Both the position numbers and the translations under genes were made by a program. This document shows, piece after piece, positions 1-7,561 of a DNA stretch of 59,885 nucleotides (position 1 is the first letter of the stretch; each line of letters starts with the position of its first letter). This DNA comes from an uncultured Bacteroidota bacterium (GTDB lineage: Bacteria > Bacteroidota > Bacteroidia > B-17B0 > Aurantibacillaceae). The notes beneath the pieces were generated by a model. That model had not been told where the DNA came from, ran no database searches, and saw only the letters and a program-made list of their open reading frames with translations. The stretch is taken from assembly GCA_903834765.1 (NCBI GenBank), contig CAILKE010000077.1, positions 1 through 59,885 of the forward strand, given 5' to 3'.

Positions 1-22
1 AGGTTTTTAAAACCTGACAGGT
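1..22. repeat. Palindromic intergenic repeat fragment at window edge
   Basis: Positions 1-7 (AGGTTTT) and 9-15 (AAAACCT) are exact reverse complements around one T. A second small palindrome, ACCTG-A-CAGGT, overlaps at 12-22. Nested palindromes of this wording are, from memory, common intergenic repeats in Bacteroidota. The element is probably cut by the window edge, so its full length is unknown. Confidence 0.45.
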
Positions 23-93
23 GTGGAAATTAAATAAAATATTTAGTAAATTAGTGTACTTATTAATGATGGTAATTTTTATATGGGTAAAAA

Positions 94-393
94 ATGGCAA
101 AGAATATTATTTTAACTTTGGTTTTGCTGATTTTAGGCCTTTGTTTACAAGTTATTTTAATTGGAACTTCTCCAAGAATAGCTTCTAATGAATTAATAAA
201 TCAGTTTTTTGTTTTATGTAAAAGTTTAGTTGTAGAATATATAATACTTCTCACAATACAATTTGTTGCGCTAAAATTTGGATTTAAAGTAAAAACGCGA
301 GAATTATTTATTTACCTTGTAGTCTTTACTCTATTTTACTTGGTTTCTTTTGTGTATTTCTTTTATAATTATGCACAAGATTGTATTAAATAA
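94..393 (+). CDS. Small hypothetical membrane protein
   Basis: This 99-residue protein is not recognised. It is almost entirely hydrophobic, with three likely membrane helices at about residues 5-25, 47-65 and 72-92, separated by short polar turns (one holding KFGFKVKTRE). It has no catalytic or binding motif. The ATG at 94 is the first usable start. No gene clearly shares its transcript: a 20-codon hydrophobic reading frame follows at 397-459, then a broken antitoxin gene. It may be a genuine small inner-membrane protein; the function is unknown. Confidence 0.5.
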   Translation: MAKNIILTLVLLILGLCLQVILIGTSPRIASNELINQFFVLCKSLVVEYIILLTIQFVALKFGFKVKTRELFIYLVVFTLFYLVSFVYFFYNYAQDCIK

Positions 394-501
394 AAAATGG
401 TTTCACTTGTAATCTTTATAATTGCTCTAATTGTATTTTTTTACCAAACTACAAATTAAAAATAAAAGAAGTAAATTTAACAACCGAATAAATTATAGAT
501 T

Positions 502-729
502 ATGAAGGCTATAGCTATAAAAAAAGAAATGCATCACGTAATTGATGTAATAGAATTAAAAGTAGTCTGTTCAATTTTAAATGAAAAATCAAAGGAGTAC
601 TATTATGAATTAAGTGATGATGATAAAGTAGAGTTAGATAGTTTAAAAAAATAAAACAAAGCTGATAAACTTAAATCAGTTAGTATAGAACAGATTAGAA
701 AAGATGCCTACAGTAATACTAGAACATAA
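502..729 (+). pseudogene. Antitoxin-like gene broken by an in-frame stop
   Basis: The frame from ATG 502 gives 50 residues (MKAIAIKKEMHHVID at the start) ending at TAA 652-654. The same frame then stays open for 24 more codons (NKADKLKSVSIEQIRKDAYS and on) to TAA at 727-729. The composite lines up with the intact antitoxin at 1740-1976: an N-terminal ...AI(K/R)xxxHxxID segment and a C-terminal Lys-rich ...TxxEVRKxI-like end. I read it as a decayed paralogue of that antitoxin that lost one codon to a stop. No toxin partner follows; bshB1 begins 6 bases later. A real 50-residue protein starting at 502 is the alternative. Confidence 0.6.
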
Positions 730-735
730 AAATTT

Positions 736-1452
736 ATGAAATTAGATATATTAGCCATAGGCGTTCATCCTGATGATATTGAATTATCTGCATCAGGGAC
801 CATTTTAAAACACATCGCTTTAGGCAAAACAGTTGGCATACTCGATTTAACACTTGGAGAATTAGGTACAAGGGGTAATGCAAATTTAAGAACACAAGAA
901 GCAAATCATTCTGCTAAAATACTGGGCGTTTCAGTGAGAGAGCAATTAACGATGGCAGATGGTTTTTTTGAAAATAATGAAACGCATCAAAAACAAATTA
1001 TACAAATCATTAGAAAATTTCAACCAGAACTAATTTTATGCAATGCAGTTTCTGACAGACATCCTGATCATGGCAGGTCCGCTAAACTCGCATCGGATGC
1101 TTGTTTTTACAGTGGCTTAGTGAAAATTGAAACCAAAGAAAACGGTGTCATTCAAAAACCGTGGCGACCAAAGGCCGTGTATCATTACATACAAGATAAT
1201 TTTATTGAACCTGATTTTGTAATTGATATTACCAGCTTTATGGATAAAAAAATGGAATCGATAATGGCGTATTCATCTCAGTTTTTTGATCCAAATTCTA
1301 AAGAGCCTGAAACACCTATATCCTCTGCTAGTTTTATTGAATACCTAAAAGCTAAATCAACTTTGTTTGGCAGAGCTATCAATTGCGATTATGCCGAAGG
1401 TTTTACGGTTGACAGATATATTGGCGTTGATAATTTATTTGATTTAAGATAA
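736..1452 (+). CDS. bshB1: N-acetyl-alpha-D-glucosaminyl L-malate deacetylase BshB1 (bacillithiol)
   Basis: This LmbE/PIG-L family zinc deacetylase removes the acetyl group from GlcNAc-malate, the second step of bacillithiol synthesis in the cytoplasm. The 238 residues carry the family signature GVHPDDIE at residues 9-16 (H11 and D14 as metal ligands, D13 as likely catalytic acid/base) and a second metal motif HPDH at 109-112. Length and the GELGTRG segment near residue 41 fit the BshB1 branch rather than mycothiol enzymes. bshA and bshC are not in the window. It starts 6 bases after a broken antitoxin gene and has no clear operon partner. Confidence 0.88.
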   Translation: MKLDILAIGVHPDDIELSASGTILKHIALGKTVGILDLTLGELGTRGNANLRTQEANHSAKILGVSVREQLTMADGFFENNETHQKQIIQIIRKFQPELILCNAVSDRHPDHGRSAKLASDACFYSGLVKIETKENGVIQKPWRPKAVYHYIQDNFIEPDFVIDITSFMDKKMESIMAYSSQFFDPNSKEPETPISSASFIEYLKAKSTLFGRAINCDYAEGFTVDRYIGVDNLFDLR

Positions 1453-1739
1453 AAATACTTATACCGATATACACTTGATTGTTTTTTGTTTTGAAGTGTA
1501 AATACTCGTAAATATATTTCCTTAATCAATTTCAAAAAGTCGTCTAGTTTATGGGCGTTTAAAACTTTCTATTATCAAACACCATAAAGTATTTAAAGTC
1601 AGTGTAAAAGTTATTGGTGATTAATATTGTATTAGAAAACTAAACTCGGCGCGATATTTTATTTGACAAAATATGGCAAACGAAAATTTGGAAACGAAAC
1701 ATTTATTTATTATTTTTAGACAACAATTCTAAATATTGT
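1453..1739. other. Intergenic, no gene recognised
   Basis: This AT-rich stretch lies between bshB1 and the toxin-antitoxin pair. I found no open frame of useful length, no strong hairpin and no exact TAnnTTTG box. It must hold the promoter of the toxin-antitoxin pair, but I cannot place it. Confidence 0.4.
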
Positions 1740-1976
1740 ATGACAACAACAGCCATAAGGACTAAGGTTCACAAATATATAGACGAAGCAGACAACAATG
1801 TATTGGACGTAGTTTATAGACTACTCGAGGTTTATCGCCAAGGGAATAAGAGTATATTAACAAATGAACAACAAAAAGAAGTTCTTAAAAGATCAACGTC
1901 ATATAAAGCAGGTAAAATTAAAGGTTACACATTAACAGAGGTTCGGAAAAGGATAAAACAAAAGTTAGCTGAGTAA
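1740..1976 (+). CDS. Antitoxin of a RelE/ParE-type toxin-antitoxin pair
   Basis: This 78-residue polar protein directly precedes a RelE/ParE-like toxin, with one base between them. It has a helical N-terminus (HKYIDEADNNVLDVVYRLLE at about 11-30) and a C-terminus with the GYTLTEVRKRIKQKL pattern typical of the short Bacteroidota addiction-module antitoxins; that end would wrap the toxin. It has no recognised DNA-binding fold, so self-repression of the operon is possible but not shown. The broken gene at 502-729 is a likely paralogue. Function is inferred from gene order and general pattern. Confidence 0.75.
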   Translation: MTTTAIRTKVHKYIDEADNNVLDVVYRLLEVYRQGNKSILTNEQQKEVLKRSTSYKAGKIKGYTLTEVRKRIKQKLAE

Positions 1977-1977
1977 A

Positions 1978-2283
1978 ATGGCGTCGTATAAGTTAATTAT
2001 ACTTGAAGATGCCGTTTCCGAACTTGAGTACGCCTGTTTATTTTATAACAACAAAGTTGTTGGTTTAGGTTTGGAATTTGAGGAAGAAGTTTTTACTTTA
2101 CTCGATTTTATTAAGCAAAATCCCTTACTATTTCCAGTTAAATTTGCACATATTCATGAAGCTGTAATGAAGCGTTTTCCATTTGTTATAAACTACGAGG
2201 TTTCTGGAAAACAAATTATTGTTTCAGCAATTTTTCACGTAAAGCAAAACCCATCAAAAAAAATTAAAAGAAAGCGTAAGTAG
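1978..2283 (+). CDS. RelE/ParE superfamily toxin
   Basis: This 101-residue basic protein has the family layout: a first strand (YKLIILEDAVSELEYA), two helices with LEFEEEVFTLLDFIKQNP at about 33-50, then a strand motif RFPFVINYEV and a closing strand IIVSAIFHVKQNP. Members either cleave ribosome-bound mRNA (RelE) or poison gyrase (ParE); the sequence does not decide which. It follows its antitoxin by a single base and is surely co-translated. The C-terminal KKIKRKRK tail is highly basic. Confidence 0.82.
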   Translation: MASYKLIILEDAVSELEYACLFYNNKVVGLGLEFEEEVFTLLDFIKQNPLLFPVKFAHIHEAVMKRFPFVINYEVSGKQIIVSAIFHVKQNPSKKIKRKRK

Positions 2284-2585
2284 TTTTAATTAAATAGCTA
2301 TGAAACGAATACTTTTGTTAACAAGCGAACCATCGGGAGCTTCATAAAGGAACATAGGATGACGTAAAGTCTAAGAAACACAGAAAGCATTTATTAAAAA
2401 CCTTACAGTTGTTACATCAAAGCTCCATTTAAATTTAGAATAATTCCAAATAAGCAATATTTAGTCATTGTTTAAACCTAATTGGGCTTAAACTTGTTAT
2501 TTAGTTGATAAAACGGATAAAAAAAATTGGTTTAAACGCTTACCAATTATACATTTGCCGAGTAAAAAACTAATACACAAAATTT
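2284..2585. other. Intergenic before sdhC, with a possible minus-strand coding trace
   Basis: No intact gene is present. On the minus strand, roughly 2370 down to 2290, a short frame reads TLRHPMFLYEAPDGSLVNKS... to a stop at 2292-2290, which looks like coding sequence, but it lacks a start and any length. The sdhC promoter occupies the right end. Confidence 0.35.
2527..2557 (+). promoter_or_regulatory. Bacteroidota-type promoter of sdhCAB
   Basis: TTG at 2527-2529 and TACATTTG at 2550-2557 match the Bacteroidota -33/-7 consensus (TTG, about 17-23 bases, TAnnTTTG) with a 20-base spacer. The -7 box lies 28 bases upstream of the sdhC ATG, so transcription should begin near 2562-2565. Confidence 0.7.
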
Positions 2586-3248
2586 ATGAGTACAGGATTC
2601 TTAAAAACATCAGTCGGAAAAAAAGTATTAATGGGCTTAACGGGATTATTTTTAGTTTCGTTTTTAGTCGTTCACGTAAGTTTAAATGCAACTATTTTTA
2701 TGATGGATGGTGGTCAAACATTTAACTCTGGCGCTGATTTTATGGCTCATAATCCTGTAATACGTATTGTGGAAATTGTGTTGTTTGCAGGTTTGATTAT
2801 TCATATTTTGCAAGCATTAACACTAACCTTAGCGAATAAAAAAGCGCGACCTGTTGCTTATGCTAAAATAGATGGGGCGGCTAATTCTAGCTGGTATAGC
2901 CGCAGCATGGGGATTTTAGGCTCTTTGTTATTGTTGTTCTTAGTAACTCATTTATCTCATTTTTGGATCGACACTAAAATTGCTGTGTTTAAACACCAAG
3001 AGCATAATACTTACTTAGAAATGAAAGAAGTGTTTTCTCATTGGTATGTAGTGCTTATTTATTTAGTTGGTGTTATCGCTTTATGTTATCACTTATTGCA
3101 TGGCTTTCAATCAGCATTTCAATCATTAGGACTAAATCATAAAAAGTACACACCGCTTATTAAAAAAGTAGGCGTTTGGTTTTCAATCATTGTGTGCTTA
3201 TTGTTTGCTGCAATGCCTGTTTGCATGTTCTTAAATATTGTTCAATAA
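2586..3248 (+). CDS. sdhC: Succinate dehydrogenase cytochrome b558 subunit
   Basis: Membrane anchor of complex II, binding haem b and passing electrons from SdhB to menaquinone. The 220 residues form five likely helices (about 17-38, 58-80, 108-128, 152-173, 193-215). Histidines H30, H73, H122 and H169 (or H172) fall in the helices in the spacing of the di-haem b558 family known from Bacillus and Bacteroidota, so the single polypeptide replaces SdhC plus SdhD. It is first in sdhC-sdhA-sdhB; a strong promoter lies just upstream, and sdhA begins 30 bases after its stop. Confidence 0.92.
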   Translation: MSTGFLKTSVGKKVLMGLTGLFLVSFLVVHVSLNATIFMMDGGQTFNSGADFMAHNPVIRIVEIVLFAGLIIHILQALTLTLANKKARPVAYAKIDGAANSSWYSRSMGILGSLLLLFLVTHLSHFWIDTKIAVFKHQEHNTYLEMKEVFSHWYVVLIYLVGVIALCYHLLHGFQSAFQSLGLNHKKYTPLIKKVGVWFSIIVCLLFAAMPVCMFLNIVQ

Positions 3249-3278
3249 TTTTCAATTTCATATTTTTAATTTTTCATT

Positions 3279-5291
3279 ATGAGTAAATTAGATTCAAAGA
3301 TTCCAGAAGGTACGATAGATCAAAAATGGTCTAAATACCGTTCTACAGTTCACCTTGTAAACCCAGCTAATAAGCGTAGCTTAGAAGTATTAGTTGTAGG
3401 TTCTGGCTTAGCTGGTGCTTCGGCAGCAGCTTCGTTAGCCGAAATGGGATATAAAGTAAAAGTATTTTGTTTTCAAGATTCTCCGCGTCGTGCTCACTCT
3501 ATTGCAGCGCAAGGTGGCATCAACGCAGCTAAAAATTATCAAAATGATGGTGATTCAACTTACCGTTTATTTTACGATACAATCAAAGGTGGTGATTATA
3601 GAGCTCGCGAAGCAAACGTTCATCGTTTAGCTGAAGTATCTTCAAGCATTATCGATCAATGTGTAGCTCAAGGTGTGCCTTTAGCTCGCGAGTACGGTGG
3701 CTTATTAAGTAACCGTTCGTTTGGTGGTACTCAAGTGCAACGTACGTTTTATGCGGCAGGACAAACTGGCCAACAATTATTATTAGGCGCATACTCGGCT
3801 TTACAACGACAAGTTGGTATGGGTGCAGTTGAATTATGTGCTCGTCACGAAATGTTAGATGTAGTTACTATTGATGGTATTACCCGTGGCATCATAGCTC
3901 GTAATTTAATAACAGGCGAAATGGAAAAACATTTTGGTCATGCTGTTTTATTATGCACAGGTGGTTATGGAAACGTTTTCTACTTATCTACAAACGCGAT
4001 GGGAAGTAACGTAACAGCTGCATGGAAAGCTCACAAAAAAGGAGCGTTTTTTGCAAATCCTTGTTACACTCAAATTCACCCAACTTGTATCCCTGTTTCT
4101 GGTGATCACCAATCTAAATTAACATTAATGTCCGAATCGTTGCGTAACGATGGGAGAATTTGGGTTCCAAAAAAGAAAGATGACACTCGTAAAGCAACTG
4201 ACATTCCTGAAGAAGAGAGAGATTACTATTTAGAGCGTCGTTATCCTGCGTTTGGAAATTTAGTTCCTCGTGACGTAGCTTCTCGCGCAGCCAAAGAGCG
4301 TTGCGATGCTGGTTACGGTGTTGGTAATTCTAAAATGGCAGTGTATTTGGATTTTGCATTCAATACTGCTCGTTACGGAAAAACTGAAGCTACTAAACTA
4401 AACATTCACAATCCAAGCCAAGAAGACATCATGCGCTTAGGGAAAGAAGTAGTGAAAGAAAAATACGGTAACTTGTTTGACATGTATCAACAAATTACTG
4501 GTGAAAATCCATACGAAGTACCAATGCGTATTTATCCTGCAGTTCACTATACAATGGGTGGATTATGGGTTGATTACAACTTAATGACAACAGTAAAAGG
4601 GTTGTACGCATTAGGTGAAGCTAATTTCTCTGATCATGGAGCTAACCGTTTAGGCGCTTCAGCTTTAATGCAAGGTTTAGCTGATGGTTATTTCGTAATA
4701 CCATATACTTTAGGTGTTTATTTATCCGCCGAAGTAACTCGTATGAGTGCTGAAAAAGATAATGCAGATTCTATTGATAAATTAAAAACAAACCATCCTG
4801 CATTTGAGACTGCATTAAAAGAGCAAACAGAATTAATCAATAAATTTTTAAATATAAATGGCACTAAATCAGTAGAAAGTTTCCATAAACGTTTAGGATT
4901 AATTATTTGGAATAAATGTGGCATGGCTCGTAATAAAGAAGGTTTAACAGAAGCTATTTCTGAAATACAAGCATTACGTAAAGAATTTTGGAGTGATGTA
5001 CGTGTATTAGGAAGTGCAGATGAGTTTAACCCAGATTTAGAAAAAGCAGGTCGTGTGGCTGACTTTATAGAACTAGGCGAATTAATGTGTAAAGATGCAT
5101 TACATCGTGAAGAAAGCTGTGGAGGCCACTTCCGTGAAGAACACCAAACAGAAGAAGGCGAAGCAAAACGTGATGATGTGAACTTTGCATATGTTGCTGC
5201 TTGGGAATATAAAGGTGTTAGCGAATGGGAATTGAATAAAGAAGAATTAAAATACGAGAATATTAAAATAGCACAACGTTCTTATAAATAG
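3279..5291 (+). CDS. sdhA: Succinate dehydrogenase/fumarate reductase flavoprotein subunit
   Basis: This 670-residue catalytic subunit oxidises succinate to fumarate with covalent FAD. The Rossmann motif GSGLAG is at 41-46 and the FAD-linking histidine H73 sits in [13 protein letters not shown]. The substrate-capping and active-site segments HPTCIP and [12 protein letters not shown] are intact, as is [14 protein letters not shown] near the second FAD contact. It belongs to the long b558-type SdhA group. The TAG stop is part of the left arm of an 11-bp inverted repeat, which continues into a decayed element before sdhB. Confidence 0.96.
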   Translation: MSKLDSKIPEGTIDQKWSKYRSTVHLVNPANKRSLEVLVVGSGLAGASAAASLAEMGYKVKVFCFQDSPRRAHSIAAQGGINAAKNYQNDGDSTYRLFYDTIKGGDYRAREANVHRLAEVSSSIIDQCVAQGVPLAREYGGLLSNRSFGGTQVQRTFYAAGQTGQQLLLGAYSALQRQVGMGAVELCARHEMLDVVTIDGITRGIIARNLITGEMEKHFGHAVLLCTGGYGNVFYLSTNAMGSNVTAAWKAHKKGAFFANPCYTQIHPTCIPVSGDHQSKLTLMSESLRNDGRIWVPKKKDDTRKATDIPEEERDYYLERRYPAFGNLVPRDVASRAAKERCDAGYGVGNSKMAVYLDFAFNTARYGKTEATKLNIHNPSQEDIMRLGKEVVKEKYGNLFDMYQQITGENPYEVPMRIYPAVHYTMGGLWVDYNLMTTVKGLYALGEANFSDHGANRLGASALMQGLADGYFVIPYTLGVYLSAEVTRMSAEKDNADSIDKLKTNHPAFETALKEQTELINKFLNINGTKSVESFHKRLGLIIWNKCGMARNKEGLTEAISEIQALRKEFWSDVRVLGSADEFNPDLEKAGRVADFIELGELMCKDALHREESCGGHFREEHQTEEGEAKRDDVNFAYVAAWEYKGVSEWELNKEELKYENIKIAQRSYK

Positions 5292-5508
5292 TGATTAGTG
5301 AATTAGGAGATTTACTTTCATGATTTATTTTATCACAAAAATTAGGATTCCAAACTCATGATAAACTCAGTAAAATGTGGACTCTTATTGAAGAAGAATC
5401 AAAAATGATTAATAGTTTAATAACCGTAATTAAAAAATAATAAAAAATAAAAAACTTGACAAGTGCTTAGTTTTGCATTAATCACTTGTCACTAATAACT
5501 AATCACTA
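5289..5508. repeat. Inverted-repeat-bounded insertion between sdhA and sdhB
   Basis: TAGTGATTAGT (5289-5299) and ACTAATCACTA (5498-5508) are perfect 11-bp inverted repeats enclosing about 200 bases. A second perfect inverted repeat, GACAAGTG (5458-5465) and CACTTGTC (5483-5490), lies near the right end. Inside is the tail of a four-helix-bundle gene. The left arm includes the sdhA stop; the right arm ends 6 bases before the sdhB ATG. I infer a small inserted element, now decayed. Confidence 0.55.
5300..5440 (+). pseudogene. Remnant of a four-helix-bundle (23S rRNA intervening-sequence type) protein
   Basis: One frame from 5300 reads ELGDLLS, a TGA at 5321-5323 where the family usually has Trp or a similar residue, then FILSQKLGFQTHDKLSKMWT and EEESKMINSLITVIKK to TAA at 5438-5440. 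The closing pattern E(E/I)SKM(L/I)NxLI is typical of the last helix of four-helix-bundle/S23 proteins, which are very common in Bacteroidota intergenic positions. Only the last third remains and it has no start, so it is a relic. Family assignment is by recall of pattern, not by search. Confidence 0.55.
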
Positions 5509-5514
5509 AATAAA

Positions 5515-6288
5515 ATGGGATCAGGACACGGAACAGAATTGAATCTAACTTTAAAAGTTTGGAGACAAAAAAACACGAAAGCTTCAGGTAGCTTCGAAAC
5601 TCATCAATTAACTGGCATCTCTACGGATATGTCGTTTTTGGAAATGTTTGATGTGTTAAACGAAAAATTAATTCATGAAGGGAAAGAAGCAATTGCATTT
5701 GACCATGATTGCCGAGAAGGGATTTGCGGAATGTGTTCAATGTACATTAATGGTCGCCCACATGGACCAAAAAATGGTGTTACAACTTGCCAGTTGCACA
5801 TGCGTTCATTTAAAAATGGCGACACAATAGTTGTAGAACCTTGGAGAAGTGCTGCATTTCCTGTCATTAAAGATTTAGCAGTTGATAGAGGTGCTTTTGA
5901 TAGAATTATAGCTTCAGGTGGTTATGTATCTGTAAACACAGGTAATGCTCGTGACGCTAATAATATTTTGATACCAAAAGATGCAGCAGATGAAGCTTTT
6001 GGAGCAGCAGCTTGTATTGGTTGTGGAGCTTGTGTTGCAGCTTGTAAAAATGGATCTGCAATGTTATTCGTATCTGCTAAAGTTTCTCAATTAGCTTTAT
6101 TACCTCAAGGACAAGTAGAGCGTAAAGCACGTGTGCTAAAAATGGTTGCGGCGATGGATGAAGAAGGATTTGGAAATTGTACCAATACAGGAGCTTGTGA
6201 AGCTGAATGTCCAAAAGGAATTTCTTTAGAAAATATAGCGCGTATGAATCGTGAATTAACATCTGCAGCGTTAACTTATACTAAATAG
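5515..6288 (+). CDS. sdhB: Succinate dehydrogenase iron-sulfur subunit
   Basis: This 257-residue electron-transfer subunit links the SdhA flavin to SdhC. The plant-type 2Fe-2S domain has C66, C71, C74 ([10 protein letters not shown]) and C92. The C-terminal dicluster domain has [15 protein letters not shown] (about 167-181) and [16 protein letters not shown] (about 221-236) for the 4Fe-4S and 3Fe-4S centres. It ends the sdh operon and is followed by a strong terminator. The 223-base gap from sdhA is unusual for this operon and is filled by the inverted-repeat element; an internal promoter for sdhB is not evident. Confidence 0.95.
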   Translation: MGSGHGTELNLTLKVWRQKNTKASGSFETHQLTGISTDMSFLEMFDVLNEKLIHEGKEAIAFDHDCREGICGMCSMYINGRPHGPKNGVTTCQLHMRSFKNGDTIVVEPWRSAAFPVIKDLAVDRGAFDRIIASGGYVSVNTGNARDANNILIPKDAADEAFGAAACIGCGACVAACKNGSAMLFVSAKVSQLALLPQGQVERKARVLKMVAAMDEEGFGNCTNTGACEAECPKGISLENIARMNRELTSAALTYTK

Positions 6289-6308
6289 CTTATTTAATTA
6301 ACTAATTG

Positions 6309-6345
6309 AAAGCCTTTGTAATTATAATTACAAAGGCTTTTTTGT
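6309..6345 (+). terminator. Rho-independent terminator after sdhB
   Basis: AAAGCCTTTGTAAT (6309-6322) pairs perfectly with ATTACAAAGGCTTT (6327-6340) over a TATA loop, followed by more T. It is a 14-bp stem that should end the sdhCAB transcript. Confidence 0.9.
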
Positions 6346-6417
6346 TTTGGTCATCTATTAAAAAATAAAATCACTTAAAATCCTACTTTTCAAAAAACAA
6401 AGTATAACAAACTCTGT

Positions 6418-6425
6418 TATATTTG
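6418..6425 (+). promoter_or_regulatory. -7 promoter box of the DAHP synthase gene
   Basis: TATATTTG matches TAnnTTTG and lies 53 bases upstream of the GTG start at 6479. No clear TTG is found at the -33 position, so only the -7 part is supported. Confidence 0.45.
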
Positions 6426-6478
6426 TAGCCCTAAAAAAGTAATTCGTTATTTTTTTAATGTAACTTTAAAACATACTT

Positions 6479-7558
6479 GTGAATATACAACCACTCAATA
6501 CATGGATTACAAAAGACAATGAGCCCTTGCTTATTGCTGGACCGTGTGGAGCAGAAACCAGAGATCAACTTTTACAAACAGCAAAAGAGATATCTGAAAT
6601 AAAATCTGTTAAATTATTCAGAGCAGGGATTTGGAAGCCACGCACACGCCCTAATTCCTTTGAAGGAGTGGGCGAGGAAGGTCTTCAATGGCTGAATGAA
6701 GTTCAACACCAATATAATTTAAAAACAACTGTAGAAGTTGCAAATGCACAGCATACTGAATTAGCGCTTAAGTATGGTGTTGATGTATTATGGATTGGTG
6801 CACGAACAACTGTTAATCCATTCAGTGTTCAGGAAATTGCAGACGTATTGAAAGGAGTTGATATACCTGTTTTTGTAAAAAATCCGGTGCATGCTGATTT
6901 GCAATTATGGATTGGTGCTATCGAGCGCTTGTCTTTAGCCGGAATTACGAAATTAGCTGCAATTCATCGTGGATTTCATTATGCTGGTAAATCAAAGTAT
7001 CGTAATAAACCTTTGTGGGAAATTCCAATTGAATTGAAAACGATTATGCCCGAATTGCCTATTATATGCGATCCAAGTCATATATCAGGAAAAAGAGAAT
7101 TAATTCAATCAGTATCTCAAAAAGCATTAGACCTAGGCATGAATGGTTTAATGATTGAAACCCATATTAATCCTAGTGTAGCATTAAGTGATGCTCAACA
7201 ACAATTAACACCAATTGCTTTAAAAGAATTATTAGCTAAGTTAGTTTATAGAAAAGAATCGTTTGAGAACGTTGAATTTACTGACAAACTCAGTCAGTTC
7301 AGAAATATGATTGATGAAGTGGATGATGAATTAATCAATGTATTGAAAAAACGAATGACAATTATTGAAGAAATTGGACATTATAAAAAAGAACATGAGA
7401 TTACAATTTTTCAATTAGAACGTTGGCAGGAAATTTTGAAAACCCGATCTCAATGGGCTGAAAAACTAGGTATTCCAAAGTCATTTATAGAAAAGATGTG
7501 TCAACATTTACATGATGAATCTATTCGGATACAAACTGATGTAATGAATAAAAAATAA
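6479..7558 (+). CDS. Bifunctional DAHP synthase / chorismate mutase
   Basis: Shikimate pathway entry enzyme fused to the enzyme that commits chorismate to Phe/Tyr. Residues 1 to about 250 form a class I DAHP synthase barrel of the AroF/KDO8P-synthase-like type: LLIAGPCGAE at 17-26 and the phosphate/PEP-binding KPRTRPNSF near 53-61. Residues about 265-359 form an AroQ-type helical chorismate mutase (FRNMIDEVDDELINVLKKR, then GHYKKEH). The fusion suggests that mutase ligands control DAHP synthase, as known for the related Bacillus and Porphyromonas enzymes. The start is GTG. It converges on the histidine kinase with a 3-base gap and no visible terminator. Confidence 0.92.
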   Translation: MNIQPLNTWITKDNEPLLIAGPCGAETRDQLLQTAKEISEIKSVKLFRAGIWKPRTRPNSFEGVGEEGLQWLNEVQHQYNLKTTVEVANAQHTELALKYGVDVLWIGARTTVNPFSVQEIADVLKGVDIPVFVKNPVHADLQLWIGAIERLSLAGITKLAAIHRGFHYAGKSKYRNKPLWEIPIELKTIMPELPIICDPSHISGKRELIQSVSQKALDLGMNGLMIETHINPSVALSDAQQQLTPIALKELLAKLVYRKESFENVEFTDKLSQFRNMIDEVDDELINVLKKRMTIIEEIGHYKKEHEITIFQLERWQEILKTRSQWAEKLGIPKSFIEKMCQHLHDESIRIQTDVMNKK

Positions 7559-7561
7559 GCA

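Noticed and set aside
2300-2347. Short frame MKRILLLTSEPSGAS, suggestive of an LpxB-like start
   Set aside because: It ends after 15 codons and the next sequence does not continue the resemblance in any frame.
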